The notes: generated by a model not told the origin, from the letters alone. Counted from the first letter of the stretch, positions 1-6,291 are shown. The stretch: DNA of 6,939 nt from Mesotoga sp. (GCA_011620045.1 WOZY01000112.1:1-6939); one strand, 5' to 3'. Program-made: numbers and translations.

Positions 1-564
1 GAAGTAATCCGGCCAAAGGTCCTCTCGCTTGTTAATCTCCGATCTTATTAACTCATTCAATGCATCTTCAGCGGCCTTGTTGCCGAGAACATTGTGTAAA
101 GCCACAAGTCGTGACTTGGATAAATCAATATTGTAAGTTCTTCTCGAAGCATTGGGATGTGCTCCGCCCGTGTACTCGCTGAAGATCATATCTATGGTTA
201 GGATTCCGTCGCTCACATATGCTGAATACACCACATAGACATTGAAAGCCCTAAAGGGCCATTCAGATGTCTTCGATTCCTCAAAAGCCTTCCTGGCCAT
301 CTCTTCTATTTCACTTCTATACTGAGCGATTTCAGATTCGAGAGTTGCATTCAGATAGTCCTGAAATGGCATATCTTTCAATCCGTTGATAGAAGGCACC
401 TGAATATTGACGGCGCAGATGCCAGAATCCTCAATTATCTGCTTTCCGAGAACGGAAATCACGTCTCCTTGGGAAACAAAAACCTGCTCAGGAAGATCCT
501 GTGTGAAAGAAAACGCGCTAACAAGAGCCAGTAATAGATAGCTAGCAATCAACAATTTACGCAT
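1..564 (-). CDS. Secreted RsiV-like (DUF4163/DUF3298-type) protein, N-terminal 188 residues, truncated by window edge
   Basis: The frame is open from an ATG at 564 to position 1 with no stop, so the C-terminus lies outside the window. A strong ribosome binding site (AGGAGGA, complement of 571-577) sits just upstream of the ATG. Residues 1-20 form a signal peptide: basic MRK, then a hydrophobic stretch through about residue 20, with likely cleavage near Ser19. The mature part is predicted alpha/beta. Residues 130-138 read EYTGGAHPN and are followed by TYNIDL, the hallmark of the extracytoplasmic domain shared by anti-sigma factor RsiV and DUF4163/DUF3298 proteins. The visible part therefore corresponds mostly to the DUF4163-like region, with the start of a DUF3298-like segment after about residue 150. 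Unlike true RsiV there is no cytoplasmic anti-sigma domain before the hydrophobic segment, so I read it as an exported envelope protein of unknown function. It is divergent from glpX, and no sigma factor gene is visible. Confidence 0.82.
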   Translation of the reverse strand, partial: MRKLLIASYLLLALVSAFSFTQDLPEQVFVSQGDVISVLGKQIIEDSGICAVNIQVPSINGLKDMPFQDYLNATLESEIAQYRSEIEEMARKAFEESKTSEWPFRAFNVYVVYSAYVSDGILTIDMIFSEYTGGAHPNASRRTYNIDLSKSRLVALHNVLGNKAAEDALNELIRSEINKREDLWPDYF

Positions 565-838
565 ATTATCTCCTCCTCGTAATTGCCCGTAACCAAGAAA
601 TCAGTTATTGTTCCGACACCCTACCAATGGGGTTGCTCTTAACAAGATGATATCACCGATGTTTGACGTTTGGTTGCAAATGAAAGCAGTTTCACTCTGA
701 ACATTTAGAAATTTCCTCACCTCTGACTGTTCAATTCCCAGGGGATCTGTTGGAGCTTTCATGCTCATCTTCCAGTCACCTGATGAATAATCTCGGTCGA
801 ATTCTACTCAGCGTGCAGAACCATTTATCAGTAAGATG

Positions 839-861
839 TCTTCATAATACTTTGATGAAGA
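839..861. repeat. 7-bp inverted repeat (TCTTCAT - 9 nt - ATGAAGA)
   Basis: TCTTCAT at 839-845 is matched exactly by ATGAAGA at 855-861, separated by 9 bases. It lies about 90 bases upstream of the proposed glpX promoter in the divergent spacer. The symmetry suits a dimeric regulator's operator, but it has no T-run to make it a terminator. It also lies inside the possible decayed frame, so it may be coincidental. Confidence 0.35.
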
Positions 862-948
862 ATATTGGTACTTGAAAGCTGTCGGCAAACGGATCTCCTG
901 CTTTGATTCACAAATAAGTTGAAAGTCGGCGAAAAAACTGTATCCCAA

Positions 949-957
949 TGCTATGAT
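949..957 (+). promoter_or_regulatory. Extended -10 promoter for glpX (TGcTATGAT)
   Basis: TGC followed by TATGAT (952-957) matches the extended -10 form TGnTATAAT at all but one base. No good -35 lies at 16-18 bp spacing; TTGAAA at 919-924 is too far away. Transcription would start near 963-965, giving a leader of only about 13 nt that begins in the Shine-Dalgarno sequence. The same TGCTAT core occurs before the downstream amidotransferase gene. Confidence 0.5.
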
Positions 958-962
958 TTGGC

Positions 963-968
963 AGGGGG
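963..968 (+). promoter_or_regulatory. Ribosome binding site that places the glpX start at TTG 977
   Basis: AGGGGG at 963-968, continuing as TGAT, pairs with the 16S rRNA 3' end with a single mismatch to AGGAGGTGAT. It lies 8 bases before TTG at 977, ideal spacing. The upstream ATG at 953 has no such site, and the ATG at 971 lies inside or right against it. The TTG start is therefore preferred. Confidence 0.7.
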
Positions 969-976
969 TGATGGTA

Positions 977-1990
977 TTGATTCCGGAAATAACCCTTGAC
1001 ATGGTAAGGGTGACTGAAGCAGCAGCATTGTTCTCAAGTGTCTATCTGGGGCGAGGTGATAAGGAAGCCGTAGATCAAAGAGCTGTCGACGCAATGAGGG
1101 GGATTCTCGATCTTCTTGAGATGAAAGGAACAATAGTTATTGGCGAAGGAGAAAAGGACCAGGCGCCAATGCTAGCGGCAGGAGAACGTGTAGGAAAATG
1201 GAGTGACGACGATCCTGAAGTACTTATAGCAGTCGATCCCGTAGATGGTACGAGACTGGTAGCAAATGGAAGATCAAACGCATTAAGTGTCATTGCAGCG
1301 ACTGAAGGAGGAAAAGTCGCTCCTCTTCCTACTTATTATGTGGATAAGCTGGCCGTTGGAAAGGAACTTGCTGGCAACCTTGATATAGAAGCAACGCCAC
1401 GAGAAAACCTTCGTATTGCGGCTGCGATTCTTGGCGTAAAGGTATCGGAACTGACTGTCACTATGCTTGACAGAGAGAGAAATTACCCCTTGGTTGAGGC
1501 AGTTAGAACTGTTGGAGCTAGAATTAGGCTGATAAATGACGGAGATATTGCTGCCGCAATAGCGACTGCTCTGCCAGATGGAGGGACGGAGATATACATG
1601 GGAATAGGAGGGTCGCCTGAGGCGGTTCTTGCAGCCTCGGCACTTCAGTGCATGGGAGGCGAAATTCAGGTGAAATGCTGGCCAAGGGATGACGGTGAGA
1701 TTGAAAAGGTCAATAATTCGTCTTTTGAACTCAATCGAGTCTACGTGACAAAGGATCTTATCGATGGTGAGGAAGTTATCTTCAGCGCAACCGGGATCAC
1801 TGATGGTTCTTTCTTGAAGGGCGTACGATTTACACATAATCAGGCGATAACTGATTCAATTGCAATGCGCTCTAGTACGAGAACGGTGAGAAGAATAAGG
1901 GCTTATCATGAGATCGCCTACAAAACAATCACAACAAAATCCGGAGGCGAGGTCTTCATATTCAACAGTTTGCTGGGAAAGAGGATGTAG
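977..1990 (+). CDS. glpX: Class II fructose-1,6-bisphosphatase (GlpX)
   Basis: A 337-residue protein hydrolysing fructose-1,6-bisphosphate to fructose-6-phosphate in gluconeogenesis, cytosolic and metal dependent. Family signatures appear in order, numbered from the TTG start: RVTEAAAL (11-18), GRGDKEAVDQ (25-34), VIGEGEKDQAPML (54-66), the metal-site motif AVDPVDGT (85-92), NDGDIAAAI (187-195) and MGIGGSPEAVLAA (208-220). The length matches the usual 320-340 residues. I chose TTG at 977 because it has a near-perfect ribosome binding site and gives MIPEITLDMVRVTEA, in line with typical GlpX N-termini. A longer ATG at 953 would add eight residues without homology-like character and would lie within the promoter. 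The stop is TAG at 1988-1990. No glycerol-metabolism genes flank it, so a general gluconeogenic role is likelier than a glp regulon. Some family members also act on sedoheptulose-1,7-bisphosphate, which the sequence cannot decide. No clear terminator follows. Confidence 0.93.
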   Translation: MIPEITLDMVRVTEAAALFSSVYLGRGDKEAVDQRAVDAMRGILDLLEMKGTIVIGEGEKDQAPMLAAGERVGKWSDDDPEVLIAVDPVDGTRLVANGRSNALSVIAATEGGKVAPLPTYYVDKLAVGKELAGNLDIEATPRENLRIAAAILGVKVSELTVTMLDRERNYPLVEAVRTVGARIRLINDGDIAAAIATALPDGGTEIYMGIGGSPEAVLAASALQCMGGEIQVKCWPRDDGEIEKVNNSSFELNRVYVTKDLIDGEEVIFSATGITDGSFLKGVRFTHNQAITDSIAMRSSTRTVRRIRAYHEIAYKTITTKSGGEVFIFNSLLGKRM

Positions 1991-2524
1991 AATATTCCTC
2001 TGATTCTGAGACATCAAGCAGGAAAGAGATCTTTTCCAGTTTATCTGTTGAGCCCGGTTCTTGAGGTTCACTTTTGGAAAACAGGTCAGGCTTCGCGTTG
2101 GATTTCGAGCTATCGATGAAAGAGAATGAATTGCTGAAGTCAATCAAATGAAGCAAGAGGCATTCTTCCATGAGGGTCAAGGACACCAAGACCACCAGTC
2201 TCGAGGAGGAGTTTTTCCGACACTCACCCAAAGAGATGGCGGCATTTCTTGCCCGTTGCTGTCTTATAGTAAGGGTAAATGACATTACACTCTTCATTCT
2301 CGCAACACCTGTGGATCAAGAGATATTTCTCGCTTGAGAAGATGCCCGAGAAGTCGAGATGAGAGATGACGAGCCTCAGAAATAATCTCCTCTGCTTTCT
2401 TATGACTCTAAGTTCTCGAATCGATCAGACTCCAACTTGATCTATTTGTTCTAGCCTAGCTTTGACAGGAAGCGTTTGATTCAAAAAGTCTTATACCGTC
2501 CGAGAGAATCTGTGGGTCTAGAAG
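1991..2524. other. Gene-poor gap between glpX and the proline operon
   Basis: I find no convincing gene here. The best plus-strand ORF is 55 codons at 2170-2337 (starts MRVKDTKTTSLEEE), with a modest AAGAGG nine bases upstream. It is unrecognised, and I consider it unproven. A 111-codon minus-strand frame (1962-2297) overlaps the glpX 3' end, is serine-rich and lacks a good ribosome binding site. The stretch around 2320-2339 contains GAGA-tatt-TCTC-gctt-GAGA, which can form two short, mutually exclusive hairpins. A purine-rich tract follows at about 2336-2372. TTGACA occurs at 2462-2467, but no -10 lies at a usable distance. Confidence 0.6.
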
Positions 2525-2533
2525 TGCTATAAT
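2525..2533 (+). promoter_or_regulatory. Extended -10 promoter of the amidotransferase-proCAB operon (TGcTATAAT)
   Basis: TGC plus a perfect TATAAT at 2528-2533 forms a consensus extended -10 element. The -35 region at 16-18 bp spacing is poor (about GAGAATC), as is common with extended -10 promoters. Transcription should begin near 2540, giving a leader of about 20 nt that carries the ribosome binding site for GTG 2560. I see no attenuator or riboswitch between promoter and gene. Confidence 0.7.
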
Positions 2534-2546
2534 AGCCGCAAATGGC

Positions 2547-2552
2547 GGAGGT
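2547..2552 (+). promoter_or_regulatory. Ribosome binding site that places the amidotransferase start at GTG 2560
   Basis: GGAGGT lies 7 bases before GTG at 2560. The in-frame ATG at 2542 has no ribosome binding site and would fall almost at the predicted transcription start, so it would be leaderless. Starting at GTG gives MICILVNDID, a typical first beta strand of a class I amidotransferase. Confidence 0.75.
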
Positions 2553-2559
2553 AGGTCGT

Positions 2560-3147
2560 GTGATCTGCATTTTGGTTAACGACATTGATTTTGAGGCAGC
2601 TGTATCTCCTGTTGAAAGAGCTTTGGAGATGCTTGATGTGAAGTTCAGAACCTGGAAAACCTTTCTGAAAGGATTTCCTGAAGATAAATTCCGGTGCGAC
2701 GGGCTCATCCTAACGGGCGGTTTTTCGATGAGTGAGTATTTTGAAGGGGTTGCACCGTTGTGGGGAGCCGCTTATGTGAAGAGCTTTCCTGGTCCCGTTC
2801 TAGGGATTTGTCTGGGAATGCAGATATTGGCCCGGCTTTCTGAGGAATCACTTGTAGTATCCAGAGAGCTTGGAGTCTCAAAGATTCGCCTTGATAACTC
2901 ATGCAAGCTCTTCTATGGAATGAAATGCGAAGTGGAAGCATATCAACGACATAACTATGGTCTTCCCTATGTTCCCTACGGGTACGACCAGATTGCGTGG
3001 GGAGACGCGACTTTTATCCAGGGAATCGCCTCTCAGGACGGAACAAGGTTTGGTGTTCAGTTTCACCCTGAAGAAACCGCACTTGGCTCAGAGGAGGAGT
3101 TGATTGGGATTTTTTCCAACTTCTCCAGAATTGTCTGTTCTTATTGA
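2560..3147 (+). CDS. Stand-alone class I glutamine amidotransferase (GATase1), first gene of the proline operon
   Basis: A 195-residue, single-domain cytosolic protein of the class I glutamine amidotransferase fold, which hydrolyses glutamine to glutamate and ammonia. Numbered from GTG 2560: first strand MICILVND (1-8), oxyanion-region LTGGF (51-55), nucleophile elbow GICLGMQ (82-88) with Cys84, and GVQFHPEE (165-172) with His169 and Glu171. The catalytic triad is complete, so activity is expected. No synthase domain is fused and no partner synthase is in view. The gene ends 21 bases before proC and appears to lead the proCAB transcription unit. This makes glutamate supply for ProB an attractive but untested role. 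Alternatives are a gamma-glutamyl hydrolase (peptidase C26/PuuD-like) or a subunit for an enzyme encoded elsewhere. TrpG, GuaA, PabA and HisH identities are not supported by context. Family membership is secure; the specific function is unknown. Confidence 0.86.
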   Translation: MICILVNDIDFEAAVSPVERALEMLDVKFRTWKTFLKGFPEDKFRCDGLILTGGFSMSEYFEGVAPLWGAAYVKSFPGPVLGICLGMQILARLSEESLVVSRELGVSKIRLDNSCKLFYGMKCEVEAYQRHNYGLPYVPYGYDQIAWGDATFIQGIASQDGTRFGVQFHPEETALGSEEELIGIFSNFSRIVCSY

Positions 3148-3168
3148 GGAATGATTGGGGAGGAGAAA

Positions 3169-3999
3169 ATGAAAATAGGAATTATCGGAGTGGGAAACAT
3201 AGGCAGTATTCTTGCAAGTAGACTCCTTGGAGAGCTACGAGATCTCGATAAACTCTACTTGTTAGATAGAAATCAAGAACGTCTTTCAAACTATTCTTCA
3301 GAAGACGACAGAGTCAAGATTGCTTCGAGTGCGGATGAAGTTCTTTCAAACTGTACTCATGTGATCATTGCTGTTAAACCTCAGGATTGTCTGGAGCTCT
3401 TCTCAGAGATAATTAACGGCAAGAACGCTCGCCCGATTATCATAAGCACAATAACAGGGATAGAAATAAATGTGATTTCTCAAAAGACGGGTTTGGAAAA
3501 GATCGTCAGAATCATGCCAAATGTGCCGAGTGCCATTGGCCGAGGAGTTACGGGTTTTGTCTGCTCAAGTTCGCTGACTGGAAGGGATAAGAGAGATGTT
3601 GAAAGAATTCTTCTCACGATGGGTGAGATTGTCGAGGTGCGCGAAAAGGATCTAGCCGCAGTAACTGCTTTGAGCGGCAGTGGACCGGCCTTTGTTTTTG
3701 TTATAGTTGAGTCTTTGATAGACGTAGGTTTGAAGATGGGGCTATCCTACGATGTTGCCAGAGAGCTGATTCTTGGCACTCTGGGGGGTTCTGTTGAGCT
3801 TCTGAAGGTGAAGGGGAATCACCCCGGCGAGTTCCGTCATCTTGTAACCTCTCCGGGGGGGACAACCATAGAGGGAATTTATTCACTGGAGAGAGAAGGG
3901 TTGAGAGGTACCATAATGAAGGCGTTGTTCGACACTTATCTGAGAGCGAAAGAGATAAACTCCGAGCTGGAGGTGACCAATGATAGAACTTCTAGATAA
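3169..3999 (+). CDS. proC: Pyrroline-5-carboxylate reductase
   Basis: A 276-residue cytosolic enzyme that reduces delta-1-pyrroline-5-carboxylate to L-proline with NAD(P)H, the last step of proline synthesis. The N-terminus MKIGIIGVGNIGS carries the Rossmann GxGxxG (7-12). Further family signatures are IIAVKPQ (66-72), RIMPNVPSAIGRG (114-126), ALSGSGPAFVF (167-177) and the P5CR signature LVTSPGGTTIEGI (226-238). The length is normal for the family. I chose ATG 3169 because GGGGAGGAG ends a few bases upstream. The in-frame ATG at 3151 has no such site and only adds MIGEEK, encoded by the ribosome binding site itself. The 3' end overlaps proA by 20 nt, which suggests translational coupling. Confidence 0.96.
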   Translation: MKIGIIGVGNIGSILASRLLGELRDLDKLYLLDRNQERLSNYSSEDDRVKIASSADEVLSNCTHVIIAVKPQDCLELFSEIINGKNARPIIISTITGIEINVISQKTGLEKIVRIMPNVPSAIGRGVTGFVCSSSLTGRDKRDVERILLTMGEIVEVREKDLAAVTALSGSGPAFVFVIVESLIDVGLKMGLSYDVARELILGTLGGSVELLKVKGNHPGEFRHLVTSPGGTTIEGIYSLEREGLRGTIMKALFDTYLRAKEINSELEVTNDRTSR

Positions 4000-5224
4000 G
4001 GGGGAGAAAGTAAAAGCTGCCTCGAGAAAGCTGAGGTTGCTCAGTACAGATGAGAAGAACGAAGCGATCCTGTCGATCTCCCGAGAACTCGAAGCTCAGA
4101 AAGAGGAGATCCTGCAGGCCAATTCCATTGATGTTGAGAATTCGAGAAAGAAGGGAATGAAGGAGTCTCTCGTCGATAGACTCGCCCTTTCTGAAGATCG
4201 GATCGCGAGGATGATCGAGTCATGCAAAAATGTTGTCTTTCTGTCTGACCCGGTCGGCGAAATCGAGAATACATGGGTACAGAAGGATGGGCTGCAAATC
4301 TCTAGAGTAAGAGTGCCAATAGGTGCCATAGGTATGATTTATGAATCAAGGCCGAATGTGACGGTCGACGCATCGATTCTTTCTCTAAAATCCGGCAATT
4401 CAGTCCTCCTAAAGGGGGGAAGTGATGCGATTAACTCAAACAAAGCGATTGTCTCGGCAATAAAGAAAGCGCTGACTTCGGCCGGACTTCCCGAGGGTTC
4501 AGTTGAACTTGTCGAAGACACTTCTCATCAAGCAGTTGAAGAGATGTTGAAGATGAACCAGTACCTTTCTTTGATCATTCCAAGGGGAGGGGCCGGCTTG
4601 ATTAAGTTCGTCGTCAATAACTCCACAATACCGGTAATAGAGACTGGAATTGGCAACTGTCACATCTTTGTTGATTATGATGCCGATGTCGACAAAGCGG
4701 TGATGATAGTTGATAATGCCAAGACTCAAAGACCCGGAACCTGCAATGCAGTCGAAACACTTCTTGTTCACCGGGCGATTGCTGCTGAGTTCATCCCCCG
4801 TGTCGCAGAGATCCTGACCCAAAAAGGAGTTGAGCTCAGAGGCTGTGCTGAGTCGATAAGATACTGGAAGATGCTACCTGCAACTGAGGAAGACTATGCT
4901 ACAGAGTTTCTCGATCTCGTTTTGGCGGTGAAGATAGTTGAAGACGTCGAAGAGGCGATATCGCATATCGAGAAATACTCATCAGGTCACTCGGAGGCCA
5001 TCTTAACAAATGATTACGCCAACTCAAGACGTTTTCTGAAAGCTGTGGATTCCGCCGCAGTCTACGTCAATGCATCAACTCGTTTTACAGATGGGGGAGA
5101 ATTCGGTTTTGGCAGCGAGATTGGCATAAGTACTCAGAAGCTTCATGCTCGTGGTCCGTTTGGTTTGAAAGAGCTCACGAGCTATAAGTACACGATACTG
5201 GGTGACAATCAGGTGAGAAAGTAA
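3980..5224 (+). CDS. proA: Gamma-glutamyl phosphate reductase (glutamate-5-semialdehyde dehydrogenase)
   Basis: A 414-residue cytosolic enzyme of the aldehyde dehydrogenase superfamily that reduces gamma-glutamyl phosphate to glutamate-5-semialdehyde using NADPH, the second step of proline synthesis. Visible signatures are VPIGAIGMIYESRPNVT (112-128), LKGGSDA (144-150), IIPRGGAGLI (199-208), VIETGIGNCHIF (219-230), the catalytic-cysteine segment TQRPGTCNAVET (249-260, Cys255) and the C-terminal block FTDGGEFGFGSEIGISTQK (369-387) with HARGPFGLKELTSYKY following. Full length for the family. The start at ATG 3980 has GGAGGTGA at 3969-3976 and lies inside the end of proC. The stop TAA (5222-5224) shares its last A with the proB ATG. 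Confidence 0.97.
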   Translation: MIELLDKGEKVKAASRKLRLLSTDEKNEAILSISRELEAQKEEILQANSIDVENSRKKGMKESLVDRLALSEDRIARMIESCKNVVFLSDPVGEIENTWVQKDGLQISRVRVPIGAIGMIYESRPNVTVDASILSLKSGNSVLLKGGSDAINSNKAIVSAIKKALTSAGLPEGSVELVEDTSHQAVEEMLKMNQYLSLIIPRGGAGLIKFVVNNSTIPVIETGIGNCHIFVDYDADVDKAVMIVDNAKTQRPGTCNAVETLLVHRAIAAEFIPRVAEILTQKGVELRGCAESIRYWKMLPATEEDYATEFLDLVLAVKIVEDVEEAISHIEKYSSGHSEAILTNDYANSRRFLKAVDSAAVYVNASTRFTDGGEFGFGSEIGISTQKLHARGPFGLKELTSYKYTILGDNQVRK

Positions 5225-6285
5225 TGTCCAGGATTGTTCTTAAGGTTGGCTCAAATCTGCTGGTAAGAAAGAATGGAGAAATAGACAAGAAGTATATAGC
5301 TGAGCTTGCAAGGGAAATCTCTATGCTCAAGGCTAACGACAACCAGGTTGTTCTCGTATCTTCGGGAGCAAAGGCGGCCGGTTTTGGTTACCTTGAAGGA
5401 AGGAAACCAATCAGTGACCTCTACATGAAACAGGCTCTTTGTGCAGCGGGCCAGGTTCAGCTCATGAAGCTCTATGAAACAGTCTTTGGTCTCTTTGGGG
5501 AGAAGATAGCGCAGATTCTCGTAAACAGGGACGACTTCGGCGACAGAAAAAGGTTCCTTAACTTGAGAAACACTCTGATTGGACTTCTGGAGCTTGGACT
5601 GGTCCCTGTAGTCAATGAAAACGACACGACATCCACCGAGGAGATAATGTTTGGAGACAACGACATACTTGCATCTATGTTTGCAATTGGATGGCAGGCA
5701 GATTTGCTTGTGCTGATGTCTACCGTTGAAGGAGTGGTGGACGAGAATGGTGAAGTCATCTCGATATTTGATGCGTCTAAAAGACTGAAGAACATAGAAA
5801 GCTCGTCGTGGGGTACTGGAGGTATAGATACCAAGATAAGAGCCGCGCGGGCCGCATCTGCGAGCGGAATCAGAAGCTGCATATGCAACGGTAGAGAACT
5901 CGGGCAGATTGAAGGCTTTGTTAAGGGGAGAGATATTGGAACGGTCTTCACTCCGATAGAGTCGCCTGGCGCTCGCAAGGCATGGATTGGATTTCTATCA
6001 ACTCCGAAGGGGGTAATCAAGATAAATCGAGGAGCCGAGGGCGCAATTAGAAGAGGGAAGAGCCTTCTTGCCGTAGGTGTGGAGGATGTTTCGGGAGACT
6101 TTTCTGAGGGAGAGGTAGTAAGCATATCTTCGCTGAAAGGTGAAGAGATTGCCAGAGGAATCTCAAACTTCAGTGCCCTTGAAGTCAAGAAAATCAGGGG
6201 AGTGAGGAGCGACAGAATATCCTCAGTACTGGGGCATGACTGCGCGAAAGTAGTAGTCCACATTGATAATTCTTATCGCATTTAG
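5224..6285 (+). CDS. proB: Glutamate 5-kinase with C-terminal PUA domain
   Basis: A 353-residue cytosolic kinase that phosphorylates L-glutamate to gamma-glutamyl phosphate, the committed step. The amino-acid kinase domain (1 to about 245) shows KVGSN (7-11), LVSSGAKAAG (44-53), CAAGQVQLM (73-81), NRDDFGDRKRFLN (101-113), VPVVNEND (127-134), GDNDILAS (144-151) and GTGGIDTK (197-204). A PUA domain (about 250-353) follows with ARKAWIGF, INRGAEGAI and DFSEGEVVSI. Asp104 and Glu140 align with E. coli Asp107 and Glu143, positions linked to proline feedback inhibition, so feedback control is probably kept. The nucleotide loop reads LVLMSTVEGVVDENGEV (162-178), where glutamate 5-kinases usually have a Thr-Asp pair and a longer loop. 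The start overlaps proA by one base (TAATG), with AGGTGAG six bases upstream. The unusual position of proB as the last gene suggests coupling with proA for a ProB-ProA complex. Confidence 0.96.
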   Translation: MSRIVLKVGSNLLVRKNGEIDKKYIAELAREISMLKANDNQVVLVSSGAKAAGFGYLEGRKPISDLYMKQALCAAGQVQLMKLYETVFGLFGEKIAQILVNRDDFGDRKRFLNLRNTLIGLLELGLVPVVNENDTTSTEEIMFGDNDILASMFAIGWQADLLVLMSTVEGVVDENGEVISIFDASKRLKNIESSSWGTGGIDTKIRAARAASASGIRSCICNGRELGQIEGFVKGRDIGTVFTPIESPGARKAWIGFLSTPKGVIKINRGAEGAIRRGKSLLAVGVEDVSGDFSEGEVVSISSLKGEEIARGISNFSALEVKKIRGVRSDRISSVLGHDCAKVVVHIDNSYRI

Positions 6286-6291
6286 CTATGC

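Larger units (their letters stand above)
601..1002 (-). pseudogene. Possible decayed gene: minus-strand frame with a single internal stop, unrecognised
   Basis: Reading the minus strand from an ATG at 1002, 64 sense codons are followed by TGA at 808-810. The same frame then stays open for 68 more codons to a TGA at 601-603. The part after the internal stop begins VEFDRDYSSGDWKMSMKAP and has ordinary-looking composition and codon use. A 55-residue ORF could restart at an ATG at 768. There is no ribosome binding site before 1002, and the first residues overlap the 5' end of glpX, so any real fragment probably covers about 601-960. The frame ends 36 bases before the start of the RsiV-like gene on the same strand, so the two could once have been co-transcribed. 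I do not recognise the product. One stop in about 133 codons is fewer than chance predicts, but not decisively so, and a chance open frame remains quite possible. Confidence 0.25.

Noticed and set aside
648..655. TGATATCA palindrome in the divergent spacer
   Set aside because: It is only 8 bp with no second copy and no hairpin potential, so it is within chance expectation.
1283..1837. 184-codon minus-strand frame inside glpX
   Set aside because: It is antisense to conserved GlpX coding sequence, with odd composition and no family features, so it is a shadow frame.
1962..2297. 111-codon minus-strand frame across the glpX 3' end and the gap
   Set aside because: It overlaps glpX, is serine-rich, has no good ribosome binding site and no recognisable domain.
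2170..2337. 55-codon plus-strand ORF as a confident gene
   Set aside because: The ribosome binding site is modest, the product is unrecognised and no context supports it, so it is described only within the gap entry.
2462..2496. TTGACA (2462-2467) with TTATAC (2491-2496) as a promoter
   Set aside because: The -35 hexamer is perfect but the spacing is 23 bases or more, too long. The extended -10 at 2525-2533 is a much better explanation.
2534..2559. Riboswitch, T-box or attenuator controlling the proline operon
   Set aside because: The predicted leader is only about 20 nt, too short for such structures, and no terminator or anti-terminator is seen.
3151..3168. Earlier ATG start for proC at 3151
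   Set aside because: The six extra codons are made of the ribosome binding site for ATG 3169, and ProC proteins start directly at the MKIGIIG strand.
5472..6263. Long (263-codon) open frame on the minus strand across proB
   Set aside because: It is fully antisense to a certain glutamate 5-kinase, rich in Ser/Pro/Leu as expected from a mirrored codon pattern, and has no ribosome binding site or recognisable motif.
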